From positions 23,721,675-23,759,174 of the forward strand of contig NC_135560.1 in the NCBI RefSeq assembly GCF_964340395.1: a stretch of DNA of 37,500 nt, in the 5' to 3' direction. Position numbers and translations under genes: made by a program. How positions within the stretch are numbered: position 1 is the first letter of the stretch; each line of letters begins with the position of its first letter. This document shows, in pieces, positions 8,349 through 33,866 of this stretch. The stretch comes from Glandiceps talaboti. Its lineage: Eukaryota; Hemichordata; Enteropneusta; Spengelidae. A model generated the notes under the pieces. That model had not been told where the DNA came from, did no database searches, and saw nothing but the letters and a program-made list of their open reading frames with translations.

Positions 8349-10886
8349 CTCAGATTCCTCTCCCTACATACTAAACTTCCAGGTGCCTGAGTGTATACTG
8401 GATACTGGTATAAACAATATAATACAATCCAGAGAAAAATACAAAATAAGAACTCTCTATCCAAGATAATGTCTCATGGCTAGGTGAAATTTCCAACATA
8501 TCTATAATAGCTTATATCTTGTCGCAACAAAAGTTTTAGTTTGTGTCTGTCTTAGTAAACCAAGACTTTGATTACCAGAGTAGTATATACATACCTGTAC
8601 TGTTTCAATCAAACTAGCTGAGAAGAATGGCATAGACACAACTAAGGTGATTGATTTCAATGCAAGATGACCAAGGATTTGTTTAGGTTTGCTGTCTTTG
8701 TTGACTTCCCTAGGAAACCATGTCATTTCACTAATTATAGCATCACTGCATAAACATATGCCTTGTACAACAAATGTACTACCTATACCCTTCCACAGAG
8801 TTGACAATCCCTGTAATAGAACATATCAGATGAAAACAGTGTTAATTTGGTCAATTTAACAAAAATACATATTAAGTTCCTCCCCTACATATACATGTAT
8901 GTATGTACTGATGATTTAGCTGTTATTTGCTATTTACTGACCCATGCTAAATCATTACATACATACTAGAGATTACTTGTACCAGTGCATGTGCATACTA
9001 GTGTGCAATACCCAAAACATTATTGCACACCTGTATGCACATGAGAACACAATCATTTGTTGTATACAAAAGCATGTGATTGCACACTATGAAGTTTATG
9101 GAAATTTGTTGTTTTTAGATAAACATTGGTAATAATAACAGAATGTGAGTTCCAGTGTGGGTACTCAGGGCTATTTGATAATCTTGGCAAGATAACTGAC
9201 TAAGTGCTACTTAGGCTCTTCTCAACAGATGAAGTTTTATTCTTAGCATAAACTCTCCAGTCTTTGTCAACAGCCACCGATTGAAAACATGTGACCATAC
9301 AAATATATGAATTAAACAAATGGTAAAATATCCCTTAACAATGTGTTAATAAGGTCAAGTATTCTCAATAGTGGGTTACTTTGTTGACAAAGTCTCAACC
9401 AGCAGATAACAAGTTCTGTTCCTCATTGCACAAGACTTCTCAAACAGAGATGACACTCTTTTCAAGGATACCTTTCTAATGTGAACTGAAAGTGACTTAG
9501 AATATGAAATGACAGTTATAAAACAAATAAAATAAACAGAATTTTATGTAGTAAATATTTATAACTGACCTGTGCTCTTTGAAGGTTCATCATTACTCGG
9601 AATACAGAAAATGGAGTGAGATGATAACGAAAACTCTTTTGGTTGACCTAGATCAGTGAAAAATCAAATTGTGTGTAAGACTTATATTTGTAGGAATAAC
9701 ATAGGAGGAACTGTTTGAGGTTTAAGTATCTGTGCAAAAAGTACAAAGTCATTTCTTATTGGCAGGGCTGTAAACAATGGCCTCCTTCATTGTTTATGGT
9801 TTTGTTCATCACTTCCTGATGTCAGTATTTGCAAGAACTTCATTTAACAATGACTGCTACTTGCCCTTCCTTGTGGCTTTGTGATTATTATTACATGTAA
9901 AAGTAGATATGTAGATTTCACCAAAATATAGATTTATAATTGTACGATTTTTTAGGTTTTTGTTCAGGTATGTATTTAATATGTTGTAAATATGACAATT
10001 TGTCACACCATAAATGATACAAAGAAATCAATGGCAACAGCAAATGCTATCTTTTTTGCTACAGATGACATAATATATATATTACTCACCTGACATTGCC
10101 TTCTAAGCACAATACATGGGTGAGACAACACATTATCTGTGAAGAGACTCGCTAGGCCAATACCAAACCCTGCAAAACGATGCCATTGTTCTGAAAAGGA
10201 AACAAAAACACATGAACTTATTACATTAGTTTGCGTATAATATAAAAATCCAACACTGGATATATAGTAACTTACATATCTAACCTGCCTGTTCGTTTTG
10301 TCTGAGGTATCTTTAATACACTAAGTTACAGTATTATTATTTTTTTGCTCATTTTTGACACACAGACTTGAAGTACAATTTTGTATATATCAGGGTGAGA
10401 ATTTGAAAACGTGTGAACCTAGAATATAAACCTCAGAGGTGCTGTTAGTACACAAGCCCATTTGCAACGTTACGATTTACAGTTCTGAGACGATGTATTT
10501 GAATGTATATGCAAATACAAAAGGCATTACACCTGCAGGGTATATCTTCAGGAAAATTCTGAACATCATACATGTCTGATATTCGCGACATTCAGAGTGG
10601 ATCCTCAGGGTTGTATCCAATGCATAGGAGTTAAACTCAAAGTTAGTCAGTTTTAATTACTATCTACAATCTGCTCACCAATTAAAACGAGAGGAGTGAG
10701 AAAAGTTTCGGGACTTTTGACTTTGTACTTACCAACTTTATGTTGTTCGGGAGCTCCATCTCTGACGGCGGTCATGACGTTTTGTCGTGCTGATGTCACT
10801 GGGTCATACTCGTCCTCATAATTCAAATTTTCCCCATATTGCATCATTGACTCCTGCTCAACACCAGGCAATTTCCTTACAACCAT
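7035..10886 (-). CDS. SLC25A46: SLC25A46, mitochondrial outer-membrane carrier-like protein, 383 aa
   Basis: Five exons on the minus strand, 10886-10733, 10190-10090, 9647-9570, 8810-8595 and 7637-7035, join in frame through GT-AG junctions into 383 residues (human is about 418). Diagnostic stretches are [77 protein letters not shown] and [12 protein letters not shown]. The family is a degenerate SLC25 carrier related to yeast Ugo1. It sits in the outer mitochondrial membrane and acts in fusion/fission balance, cristae organisation and ER-mitochondria lipid contacts rather than classical transport. The N-terminal 51 residues are acidic and poorly conserved, as in other species. The start at 10886 is the first ATG after an in-frame stop. 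Neighbours: divergent from REEP5, convergent with the 791-2192 gene. No break or missing segment is visible. Confidence 0.95.
7781..7911. repeat. two-unit tandem duplication, 66-bp period
   Basis: The phrase gggtcaaaatagaacaagaa occurs at 7811 and again at 7877. Similar flanks (acctgtaata(a/g)catttt) precede each copy. Confidence 0.85.
8205..8347. repeat. C11 run and (ACGC)/(ATGC)/(AC)n compound microsatellite
   Basis: A run of eleven C is followed by ACGC and ATGC tetranucleotides and then about 39 AC units (8268-8346). Open frames here are repeat artefacts. Confidence 0.97.
8595..8810 (-). CDS. SLC25A46: SLC25A46 exon 4 (codons 112-183)
   Basis: 216 nt, phase 0 at both ends. The acceptor is tctattacag and the donor is CAG|GTATGT. 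It encodes [17 protein letters not shown] through [11 protein letters not shown], the most family-specific part of the protein. Confidence 0.95.
8811..9569 (-). other. SLC25A46 intron 3
   Basis: GT-AG intron of 759 bp. No repeat or further gene seen. Confidence 0.85.
9570..9647 (-). CDS. SLC25A46: SLC25A46 exon 3 (codons 86-111)
   Basis: 78 nt, phase 0 at both ends, between the acceptor ctgatctag and the donor CAG|GTCAGT. It encodes 26 residues with [14 protein letters not shown], matching the conserved YHLTPF stretch of the family. Confidence 0.93.
9648..10089 (-). other. SLC25A46 intron 2
   Basis: GT-AG intron of 442 bp without visible repeats. Confidence 0.85.
10090..10190 (-). CDS. SLC25A46: SLC25A46 exon 2 (codons 52-85)
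   Basis: 101 nt. It completes a codon split after its first base (G|AA, Glu) and ends on CAG before GTGAGT. It encodes [16 protein letters not shown] and [11 protein letters not shown], the start of the carrier-like core. Confidence 0.95.
10191..10732 (-). other. SLC25A46 intron 1
   Basis: GT-AG intron of 542 bp. No feature seen. Confidence 0.85.
10733..10886 (-). CDS. SLC25A46: SLC25A46 exon 1 (codons 1-51 plus one base)
   Basis: 154 nt from the ATG at 10886-10884 to the donor GTTG|GTAAGT. Residues 1-51 start [20 protein letters not shown] and are acidic and hydrophilic. An in-frame TAA lies 16 codons upstream of this ATG with no other ATG between, so the start is fairly secure unless a further 5' exon exists. 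Confidence 0.8.
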
Positions 10887-11445
10887 TCCAAAGCAACGAT
10901 TCACGGTGTTACAGGACTTTGCCAAACCCTTTCGTTATGAATCGTGCATTCAGCAATATTGGCAGCTAAACGAACAAACAAACAATTTGCTCTTTTCCAA
11001 TTTATGAAGTACGGGGGCGCTCTGCACAACCCTTCGCTAGCGCAGGCCGGTGGGTGCGTGCATGCATTACAGACTCGTAGAAAGCTAGGTGGGCACTGTA
11101 CAGTCGCATGTGTGGGATATGATTTTGCTATCGTAATCATTTATATTTAAATCTCGTTCGTATAATATTCGAGTTTGACTGGCGGGAATTAGAAGTGCAA
11201 GCCTAGGCCTAAAAAACAAGTGGACAAATCGTCAAAATCAATAAAATGTAGTGTTCCTCAGATATGCATTTTATTACCCATTCCAAGTTTCACATAGCAT
11301 ACAATAAATCATAGACCTTCCATGAATAAATGTAGAAATGTATTGCAATGTTCTTTTAAGGACTATTTTTCCTTCTTTAATGCGTTATCGGCAAACTGTA
11401 TAAATAGTCAGGTGACTTAGGCTTATCATTTTTTTTGTTACACGC

Positions 11446-11725
11446 TGGATAAAAGAACCACATTTGGTATGAATGTTCCTTAGGAGCTACTTATTACATT
11501 TAAAGGGAGCCCTCGTGAATATTTGCTTAGAAATCTGCATAAATCAATACAATTCAACATGGCCATCACTTTTTTAAAATCCCAGAACTTTGTGGCAAAA
11601 TAAAGCACCAAATTGGGCATGAGTGGTCCTCAAGCAAGACCTACTTATTGAGTTTGGCCCAGGAGAGCTCTAGATATTTACATACATTTGCATAAATTAG
11701 GAATATCCAAAATGTCTGCCTTCAC
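11446..11725. repeat. diverged two-unit tandem repeat, about 150-bp period
   Basis: Unit 1 starts near aaagaaccacatttgg (11452) and unit 2 near aaagcaccaaattggg (11602). Both continue with atga(a/g)tg(t/g)tcct and ctacttatt, and later with a gaatatttgc / gatatttaca segment and gcataaat. The units are clearly related but much diverged, so the duplication is old. Confidence 0.6.
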
Positions 11726-12104
11726 CCTTGAAAAGTCTCATTTCTGGTCATATTTTGCATGACTTAATAATGAAAATTCGAAATACAAACAAAACAAAAC
11801 AGATGAAACTTGGTCGTTAGAAGCTGAACAACGATTAGAAAGTTAGAAATTCACAGTTAGTTCCATGCTCCAAAACGAGTCTATACTCCTGGTATTTTGT
11901 ATGTACGACTTTACTCGTGAAGAATTAGAATCAATGCAGCTGACTATATGGGTTCAATAACGTTTTAAAGAAACAAACACCGTGACCATGACTACCGCTA
12001 ACTGTGAACTCTTCAAGTTCCGAAAACCGAATACTGTATGCTGCTCTCACTCGATTTCTGGCATGTTTATATATATCTTGATGTTATGTATGAAACAAAC
12101 AAGA

Positions 12105-12180
12105 AACGAACGAACATCCATCCATACATGTACACCCACATACATACCTATCCACCCACGTATGCATACAGACAGACAGG
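12105..12180. repeat. degenerate tetranucleotide-rich tract
   Basis: Imperfect GAAC, CATC/CATA, CACC and CAGA tetranucleotides run together without a clean array. A decayed microsatellite. Confidence 0.6.
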
Positions 12181-12872
12181 CAAATCATGTATATAACTAA
12201 CAAATATACAGCAACCAAGGAACATATAATGATGTGAACTGAGAGCTAAATGCGCTCACAATTATTTGTAGCGTTTACGAATTTTTGCGCACACCACTGT
12301 ACATGTGATTGTATATAAAAGAAATGATGTATGCTTCTAAAACGGATTTTAATAGGCCTATTATATATAAAAATTGCCTACATATAGAAATACACCCATG
12401 ATGTATATATATCACATATCTGTACTAACAATGTAAATTTGATTTTAATTTTCACGTCGGCAGGACCTGACAGTTTCTAGACTACCTGTCTATATTACTT
12501 ATCATTCTCTAGACCGGTTTAAAATGTTGTCATGTTTTAAATCTTGGACTCTGCATGTTCAGACTAGAAATGAGCTTGGAATAAATTGCAAGCTATCTGT
12601 GTATGATAGTTAGTATGCAGATCAGATCAACAGACCTATACGTTGTATCTGTAATTAACCCTAGGCCTAAAGACATGTAGTTCAATGGATTCTGATAATA
12701 AGATATATCTTCAACATATAGAAATATGTTGATGCATACGGTAAAACCTTGTAATAAGTCTTTACCAAAAGCGATTTATCAGTGTTATTATCATATCCTA
12801 AAACATCAGGGTTTACACACACCATCACGGTGGTATGGATACAATAGCAAGACATGCCAAAACTTGTGTTGC

Positions 12873-12890
12873 CACGTGACGTGACGTGAC
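12873..12890. promoter_or_regulatory. CACGTG E-box with repeated GTGAC
   Basis: cacgtgacgtgacgtgac combines a palindromic E-box (12873-12878) with two overlapping TGACGTG motifs (CRE/bZIP-like half sites). It lies between the two divergent genes, 1.2 kb from the REEP5 start. The regulatory role is inferred from the motifs only. Confidence 0.3.
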
Positions 12891-13467
12891 AACACGTCAT
12901 CAACACTTTTCACCCAATTACTATGTTTTGTTAATGACAATGACACCAGTTTTATTCATTGTACCGGAGCACTATGGATACTTCCATGACTGTACATCAA
13001 AGCGCCAATTCAGTTCTGATCACTTTATTTTTCTTGTTATCTGATCCCGAAAGTTTTCAGTGAAATAATTCCTTATATTGTTCCATGTTATCCTATATAG
13101 CTAGATATATATTAAGTCAATAAACTCACCAGTCTAAATAGTGTATGTACATTCATTGCACGTATATCTACGTCAAATTGTACTGTGGTAATGAATTAAT
13201 ATTGATGGAAATGCCTTGCCAGACAACTGCCTACGAACCTTGAATTTATTAAAAGTTTCGAAATATTTTGGTAAATGTAAAACAAAAATCCTGCATGTAG
13301 ATCAAGGTTTTATTTTAAAAAGTTTTAACCTAAAGCTCTTGTAATTTCACTAAATACAAAATGACGACAGAAGTCACAATTTAATGAAACATTACATTTT
13401 TATATCTTAATTCACAAATAGGCATCGGTGTTATATCCCGTAGAGGGCGTCAAAGCTTTGGAAAGAT

Positions 13468-13485
13468 GGGCGTGGTCCTACGTCA
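13468..13485 (+). promoter_or_regulatory. GC-box/KLF-like and CRE-like motifs upstream of REEP5
   Basis: GGGCGTGG (13468-13475) and TACGTCA (13479-13485) lie in a locally GC-richer patch about 600 bp upstream of the REEP5 ATG. Proximal promoter use is plausible but unproven. Confidence 0.3.
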
Positions 13486-14086
13486 GGCTTTCCCTGCGTG
13501 ACAGCTGAGTCCACGAGTAAAGTACTAACAAACTTTTGGTTGTTAATCGTCACTGTATGTGAAAATAGAATCGTATTCATAGTTCAAATCCTACGAATAC
13601 CAAATTTGTTTGCGGTATTTATTGTTTTGTGGACAAACTTTTTATTCTCAGGGTAAAAAATAAATACGTCAAGGAATCACCATCTTTCTCTTGAGGTGAG
13701 AATGAATAAAACAATTTTACTTATTCTTTCTTTACACAATTTCGATTACAGATTGACCCCTTGAAAATATAGGGTCAGTCGTGGACTATGGCATTGGGTG
13801 TTATTTCCTCTATCTCTGAATCAATAGTTACATGTTAAAGGCCATAGTTGTATTGATGACTAGAAATGTTGAAAATTAAATACATTCTGTAATACTGTAT
13901 CATTTTTCTCAAAGTTTAATCACAAGAGAAACTTTGCAGACTGCGAATATCAAACCTAGTGTGAATCTATGGCTGAGTTTAGAATAACACATTACAGGTA
14001 CGTGTTCCCCATTTACATTGCAGTCGCATACGAGAGGGTAGGTCAGTCTATTAAACAGCAAGGCTCCAACAACACACGGAACGATC

Positions 14087-28703
<14,617 letters not shown>

Positions 28704-30800
28704 ACACCAAGTTTACCAGCAGGGATGATCAACTGAGAAAATTAGGACATCCGAACCATCAAGAAAAAGTCATTAACAAGCGAACATTACATAGTCCACA
28801 TTTCAGTGTTTGTATTTATTTGTATCCGCTTGTGTTCGTATACTTTGGATGATGCTTGCATTCAACAGAGTAAGATTAATGTAGTATTAGTAATACACCT
28901 TCTAATCTACATGTACATTGTAGTAACCAGGAAGTCATGCCTAGTCATGTCGCCAGCACCCTGTTTTCGACCAATTGACTGGGTATCTTCTGGGGACAGT
29001 GATGTTTAGATATATTGTTACTGATGAATGAATGTAGGCACCATCCAATACTAGGTATAAAATAATAATCAATCTATATATAAATCAAGGGATGTAATGA
29101 GTAGATACTTGTATTATTGTTCAATGTTATAACTTACGTCGTTTTGTAGAATTTAAGAGCAAATTGGGCAAGGGTATTACACAGATTAAATTAATGATAC
29201 AATGATATTAATGATATTACTAGAATTATTTGTCCATTTTTGATTATTAATAGTAGACATTTAGACTCTGAAATGTGCACAGTTGACTTATGAGATACAG
29301 AGTGTTCAAAGGTTGGCAGTTAGATGGGATACCTTGCAAAAAAATGCTTCACAGGATCTTTGTGTAAAGTCTTTGCTCAGGGCAACATTTTTTGATACTT
29401 TTTTCTAACACTTTCAAGCTACAAACAGAAGAGGAATGATAGAATGGCAGAGAGTGTGATGCCAATCAAAAGTATATTTTATGACAACAAGGGTGCTAAG
29501 CCGCCTCGCAATATAGAAATGTGTTATACTTTCTCTCTATGTATCCAGGTTTTCTCCAAATTTCTTTGTGTTCATCAATATTTTTCATATGAATTATTTT
29601 CTATCTTTACCACAAGCTTCTATCTATGTAGCATTACAGGTGCATATATATTAGACTAACAAATACACAGGACATACACATGTATGGCAGTTGAGGTAAA
29701 TCTTAGTATCATTTTGCTGTTGTTGTCAGCAACTATGACACAAGTATAAAATGTGTTGTGTTAAATTAAAATATGATGCATTCACTCATATTCATTTAGA
29801 AATGATCTGAATGTTAAAGGGTGGCAGTGACTGTACATTATAGAGTGCTTACACTTCTTTACACATTTGGTTGTCACAGGTTACGACATTGACCTGTTGT
29901 CACAACGACATTGACACTTGACCAGAGATCATGACATTTGAGACATTGCCAGAGAATATATTATGCATGGCATCTGATGTATACTTGTGTCATATTTCTT
30001 GTCACTGATATGTTCACATGATTGACACTTTGAGACACGTTTGGAGTGAATTCATGCAGTGCTTGTAGATAGCAGAGTCAATTTACCTATATACAGAGGT
30101 TCCTGTACAGACTATGTAGGCAGTTTGTGTATACCTTTTTACAGCTTTATTCAGAATTTACATGATAAAAGTAAAATAAACTGCCATCAAGGGGCATTAA
30201 TAGCATGTCATTTCTTGATTGCACAGATAAAAGGATTGATCAGTTTTAACAAGAGATATAACTACAATTGATGTATGCATATTGATAGATTTCATTATTG
30301 GATTAAAAACATGTAAATACGGTGTTCAATGTGGTTCCGTTGTCCTTAAAGGTATCTTCCATTTTACACTTTATAATCATCAATTTAATGAATTCATTTT
30401 TTTGTCCAATTTCTTGATTCCATGTTATTGTCAGTATTCAATTCCATTTATTTAGTAGTCGATACACATATTTTGATTTCTTATATTTCCATAGCAACGT
30501 AAATTAATAGTTTTCAGTGTCATCCATTTTTTGTTTCCAATCATTCACAGAACAATATGGTGAAAATGCTTGATTATAGTTACTGTATAACTTGTGATTT
30601 TCTTTGACCAAATCAGTGGTTTTTGTTGCCACATTTATGTGGTAATACCTATAAGCAAACAACAACCAGGTGATTAACAGCAAGCCAGGATATTTGGTTG
30701 CTATAGCAACACGTATAATGTATAGTGATCATTTGAGTCATCTGTTGAACAATTCACACTTTCTTGTGTTTTGGGGATTTGATCAATCAATGTGAATAAA
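28704..30800 (+). other. REEP5 3' UTR and downstream flank
   Basis: No gene or repeat is supported. Candidate poly(A) signals are ATTAAA at 29185-29190, AATAAA at 30175-30180 and AATAAA at 30795-30800. The length of the 3' UTR cannot be told from sequence. Confidence 0.5.
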
Positions 30801-31376
30801 AAACCAAGTTATGGGAATCAAAGTGTATGTTGTACTTGTCTGTCAGTTGAATACAACCTGTAGCAGCCAAGTAAAGCGATTCAAACCAAGTTATGGGAAT
30901 CAAAGTGTATGTTGTACTTGTCTGTCAGTTGAATACAACCTGTAGCAGCCAAGTAAAGCGATTCAAACCAAGTTATGGGAATCAAAGTGTATGTTGTACT
31001 TGTCTGTCAGTAGAATACAACCTGTAGCAGCCAAGTAAAGCGATTCAAACCAAGTTATGGGAATCAAAGTGTATGTTGTACTTGTCTGTCAGTTGAATAC
31101 AACCTGTAGCAGCCAAGTAAAGCGATTCAAACCAAGTTATGGGAATCAAAGTGTATGTTGTACTTGTCTGTCAGTAGAATACAACCTGTAGCAGCCAAGT
31201 AAAGCGATTCAAACCAAGTTATGGGAATCAAAGTGTATGTTGTACTTGTCTGTCAGTTGAATACAACCAGTAGCAGCCAAGTAAAGCAATTCAAACCAAG
31301 TTATGGGAATCAAAGTGTATGTTGTACTTGTCTGTCAGTAGAATACAACCTGTAGCAGCCAAGTAAAGCGATTCAA
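30801..31376. repeat. 7 x 82-bp minisatellite
   Basis: Units begin aaaccaagttatgggaatca at 30801, 30883, 30965, 31047, 31129, 31211 and 31293 and are nearly identical. At one position (cag(t/a)tgaat vs cagtagaat) the units read T,T,A,T,A,T,A. This shows that the array grew, at least in part, by duplication of a two-unit (164-bp) block. There is no spacer diversity, so it is not CRISPR-like. Confidence 0.97.
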
Positions 31377-32238
31377 CGCTTGTTTTTATGGCATACAGAT
31401 CTGAAATAAACACAGTTTCAATTAGCAAGCCTAGTATGAGGCCCTTCATGCAATGACATCAGCATTACAACTAGGATTACCAGATTATTTTCACATCCAA
31501 CAATCTCAAGTCACTGCTTCCCAATGGTCACTTTGTTTACATATTGACACCAGTATGGGGTTATATGCCTAGCAACATGACCACACCCATAACAACAGCA
31601 AAATAAGTGTTTATTGCAAAGATATCAACAGATATAGATGATTCATTGTTAATCATGTGATGACACTTGTTAAACACAACTGAATCTGGTCTCAGAATTG
31701 AACTGGGACCAGTCCCAGATTGCATTTTAGAAAAACAATCTAAGTGCATTTTGCATTGGTGTTTTTGAAATGATTATGTCTTGATTCCCTGACACTAAAT
31801 ACACATTCAATTGTTTTCATGACAAATTTTCAAAATTATATGTCATAAGTGCCTGTGTGTAGACCAACAAATACAATGACAACATTGAGTAATGACCAAA
31901 TCATTTATTTCATTAAATCTCAAGTCTGCAAAGCAAACATAGTACAATATACTTTGACATTCGGACTTCTTCAAATCCAGAAATCCAGAAACAAATGAAC
32001 ATCACTCAGTAAATTCATCCACATATTTGAAATAAAAAACTCCATAATAAAGTTGTTTGCTTGTGTATATATACAAACTATTACACTAATCATCCACATT
32101 GAGTAACCAGCAATCAACCAATATTTACAGTCAAGTTAAATCATCAATATTGATATGTTGAGAACAAAAAAAAGAAAGTCCAATCATATATTCATAACTT
32201 TTTACATTTAACATCAGAGGTAAAATATAAATATCTGT
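31377..32238. other. intergenic; possible minus-strand 3' UTR
   Basis: AT-rich with no supported gene. A minus-strand AATAAA (TTTATT at 31904-31909) lies 330 bp past the stop of the candidate exon at 32239-32355 and could end that transcript. Confidence 0.4.
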
Positions 32239-32355
32239 TTACAAACTTGCATATTTGATATATTGCGTCAAAACATCAGATGATGGTGATGGCAAATCAA
32301 GAGATACGTTGTGTGGTTCAGAAATTGTACTCAAATCTTGGATAGCAGAAGAGTC
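32239..32355 (-). CDS. candidate hidden terminal exon (38 aa)
   Basis: On the minus strand an acceptor-like gatacag (AG at 32357-32356) is followed by 38 codons and TAA at 32241-32239. The peptide starts DSSAIQDLSTISEPHNVSLD and continues with a Ser/Pro/Asp stretch (LPSPSSDVL), unlike translated AT-rich noise. It could be an alternative last exon of the minus-strand gene ending at 36097 (its phase 0 fits the donor at 36952) or the end of another gene. The pyrimidine tract is weak. Confidence 0.35.
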   Translation of the reverse strand, partial: DSSAIQDLSTISEPHNVSLDLPSPSSDVLTQYIKYASL

Positions 32356-33300
32356 CTGTATCAATTGTATGGCAAATTTACATTACAAACTGTAAATGTT
32401 TTACATTAGGTACAGGCCAAGTGAAAGTATATAAATGGGAATGTACAGTAGTTATTTTCTGGTTCAAAAACCTGATAACTTAAAAATTGTACTTAAAACT
32501 TGACGTCAAACATTTTCCTGAAATGACAGAAACTTGTTTTATGGTATTAAAGTACACTTCTACACCTTCCTATATATGTCAACATCAGTATTAAAATTGT
32601 GTTTTTGCCTCTAGCTGTGATGATTGGGAGTGGGGGGTGGGGGGTGGGGGTGGGGTGTAGGATTTCTCACTTTCCTGTACATGTACTCTAGTCGATGTTT
32701 TCCTTATCTCTCATGTGACTAAACAAAAGAAAAAGATTGTGAAATATTTAAATTAATCTTGCCAAGGTCTTCCTTGAATTCTTGTCAAATGATATGGTAC
32801 AAGTACTAGTCCAAGTACACCATGTTAAAATATGGCAGGGTTTTTCCATTGATATCATCAAAGTACAGCTGACTTTTCTACCACAGACTTACAGCATATT
32901 ATTACCTAATGATGAAAGCCACAAGACTTTGTACTTGTTCCACAAACAAAACTGTTTATTACCAGCATTTATTATATAGTCTTTTGCAGTGGTTTTGTAA
33001 ATATTTCTTTCCAAAAGTAATGTCTTAAGTGTCAGCAGTCCATGTGTGATGAACATAATTTTGTACAGGGAGAGGCAACAAGACATAGGTGTACTGAAAT
33101 AAATACCACATAAACTATTACTATCATAAACAGTCTATCACCCATTCATTGTTATATTTTCACACATATTGGATGAGGTGATTGATTTCAAACAATTCAA
33201 ATATGTTTAAAATTACCAATATATTGAAATTGTTGTTTTTGTTTTAGTTCAAGGAGACAAGTCCAAGATTTACTAAAAAATCAGCATTTTTAAATATTAA
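32356..33300. other. intergenic, G-rich run inside
   Basis: No gene supported. Contains a G-rich tract at 32626-32656 with at least four runs of three or more G (G-quadruplex capable on the plus strand). Several short open frames are not protein-like. Confidence 0.5.
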
Positions 33301-33304
33301 AAGT

Positions 33305-33347
33305 AGCCCACATTTCGGCTGTACACAGACAGCCTTTTTCTAGGGCT
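33305..33347 (-). ncRNA. hammerhead/Penelope-type hairpin, degenerate
   Basis: On the minus strand agccc-tagaaaaa-GGCTGT-ctgtgt-ACAGCC-GAAA-tgt-gggct shows a 6-bp stem followed by GAAA, flanked by complementary agccc/gggct. This resembles the hammerhead core (CTGATGA, stem II, GAAA) found in Penelope-like elements. The CTGATGA half is mutated, so it would not be expected to cleave. Confidence 0.3.
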
Positions 33348-33670
33348 TGGTGTAGAGTAAAAATACTGTTGTTTTTACCAAGATTGGTGTCCATGTGAAA
33401 GGAAGAAATATATACAGACATACATACATGGGAATACTCCATGTATACCACACTAAAAGTAAAATTACAGTTATTAACACTGTATGTTTCACACTTCTAT
33501 TATGTACATCTAGTGACCATCAAGCAGCTAAAACTTCTCTCTTTCCACTGAAAGTATTTTTGTCTCTTTCAGCATTGTCATTTGGAATAAATAGTGTTTT
33601 CTCTCATGTAGGAACCTCTCATGTACCTAACAGGTTTACAAATCATTGACACTGACTTTTTAATCTTTTT
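33348..33670. other. intergenic, no feature seen
   Basis: AT-rich. The short plus-strand open frame in this stretch has no recognisable domain. Confidence 0.45.
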
Positions 33671-33866
33671 CCTTAGGGGTTATTTGTTTGTACACTACTA
33701 AGTACAAGTTGGTCCTCTTTCTCCCTAGGGGGTATTTGTTTGTACACAACTAAGTACAAGTTGGTCCTCTCTCCCTAGGGGGTATTTGTTTGTACACAAT
33801 AAAGTACAAGTTGGTCCTCTTTCTCCCTAGGGGGTATTTGTTTGTACACAACTAAGTACAAGTTGG
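33671..33866. repeat. 4-unit tandem repeat, 50-52 bp
   Basis: tatttgtttgtacac occurs at 33681, 33733, 33783 and 33835, each followed by aagtacaagttgg. All but the last unit continue with tcctctttctccctaggg. Confidence 0.95.

Larger units (their letters stand above)
7638..8594 (-). other. SLC25A46 intron 4
   Basis: GT-AG intron of 957 bp holding a two-unit tandem duplication (7781-7911), a C11 run (8205-8215) and a long AC microsatellite (to 8347). Confidence 0.85.
10887..14086. promoter_or_regulatory. intergenic region between divergent SLC25A46 and REEP5
   Basis: 3.2 kb between two head-to-head genes. The first about 200 bp (10900-11100) is locally richer in GC and likely holds the SLC25A46 promoter and 5' UTR. 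A diverged tandem repeat (11446-11725), a tetranucleotide-rich tract (12105-12180), a CACGTGAC cluster (12873-12890) and a GC-box/CRE-like patch (13468-13485) follow. An acceptor-like tacattgcag near 14032 leaves room for a 5' UTR intron in REEP5. No gene is supported inside. Confidence 0.5.

Noticed and set aside
8152-8469. Long open frames on both strands in the AC repeat
   Set aside because: They translate dinucleotide repeats (Thr-His or Cys-Val) and lie in an SLC25A46 intron.
30801-31376. CRISPR-like array
   Set aside because: The units are directly adjacent, with no unique spacers, and the genome is eukaryotic.
32889-33086. Minus-strand frame after an acceptor-like tatttcag
   Set aside because: Hydrophobic, irregular composition with no family likeness and no donor or partner exon.
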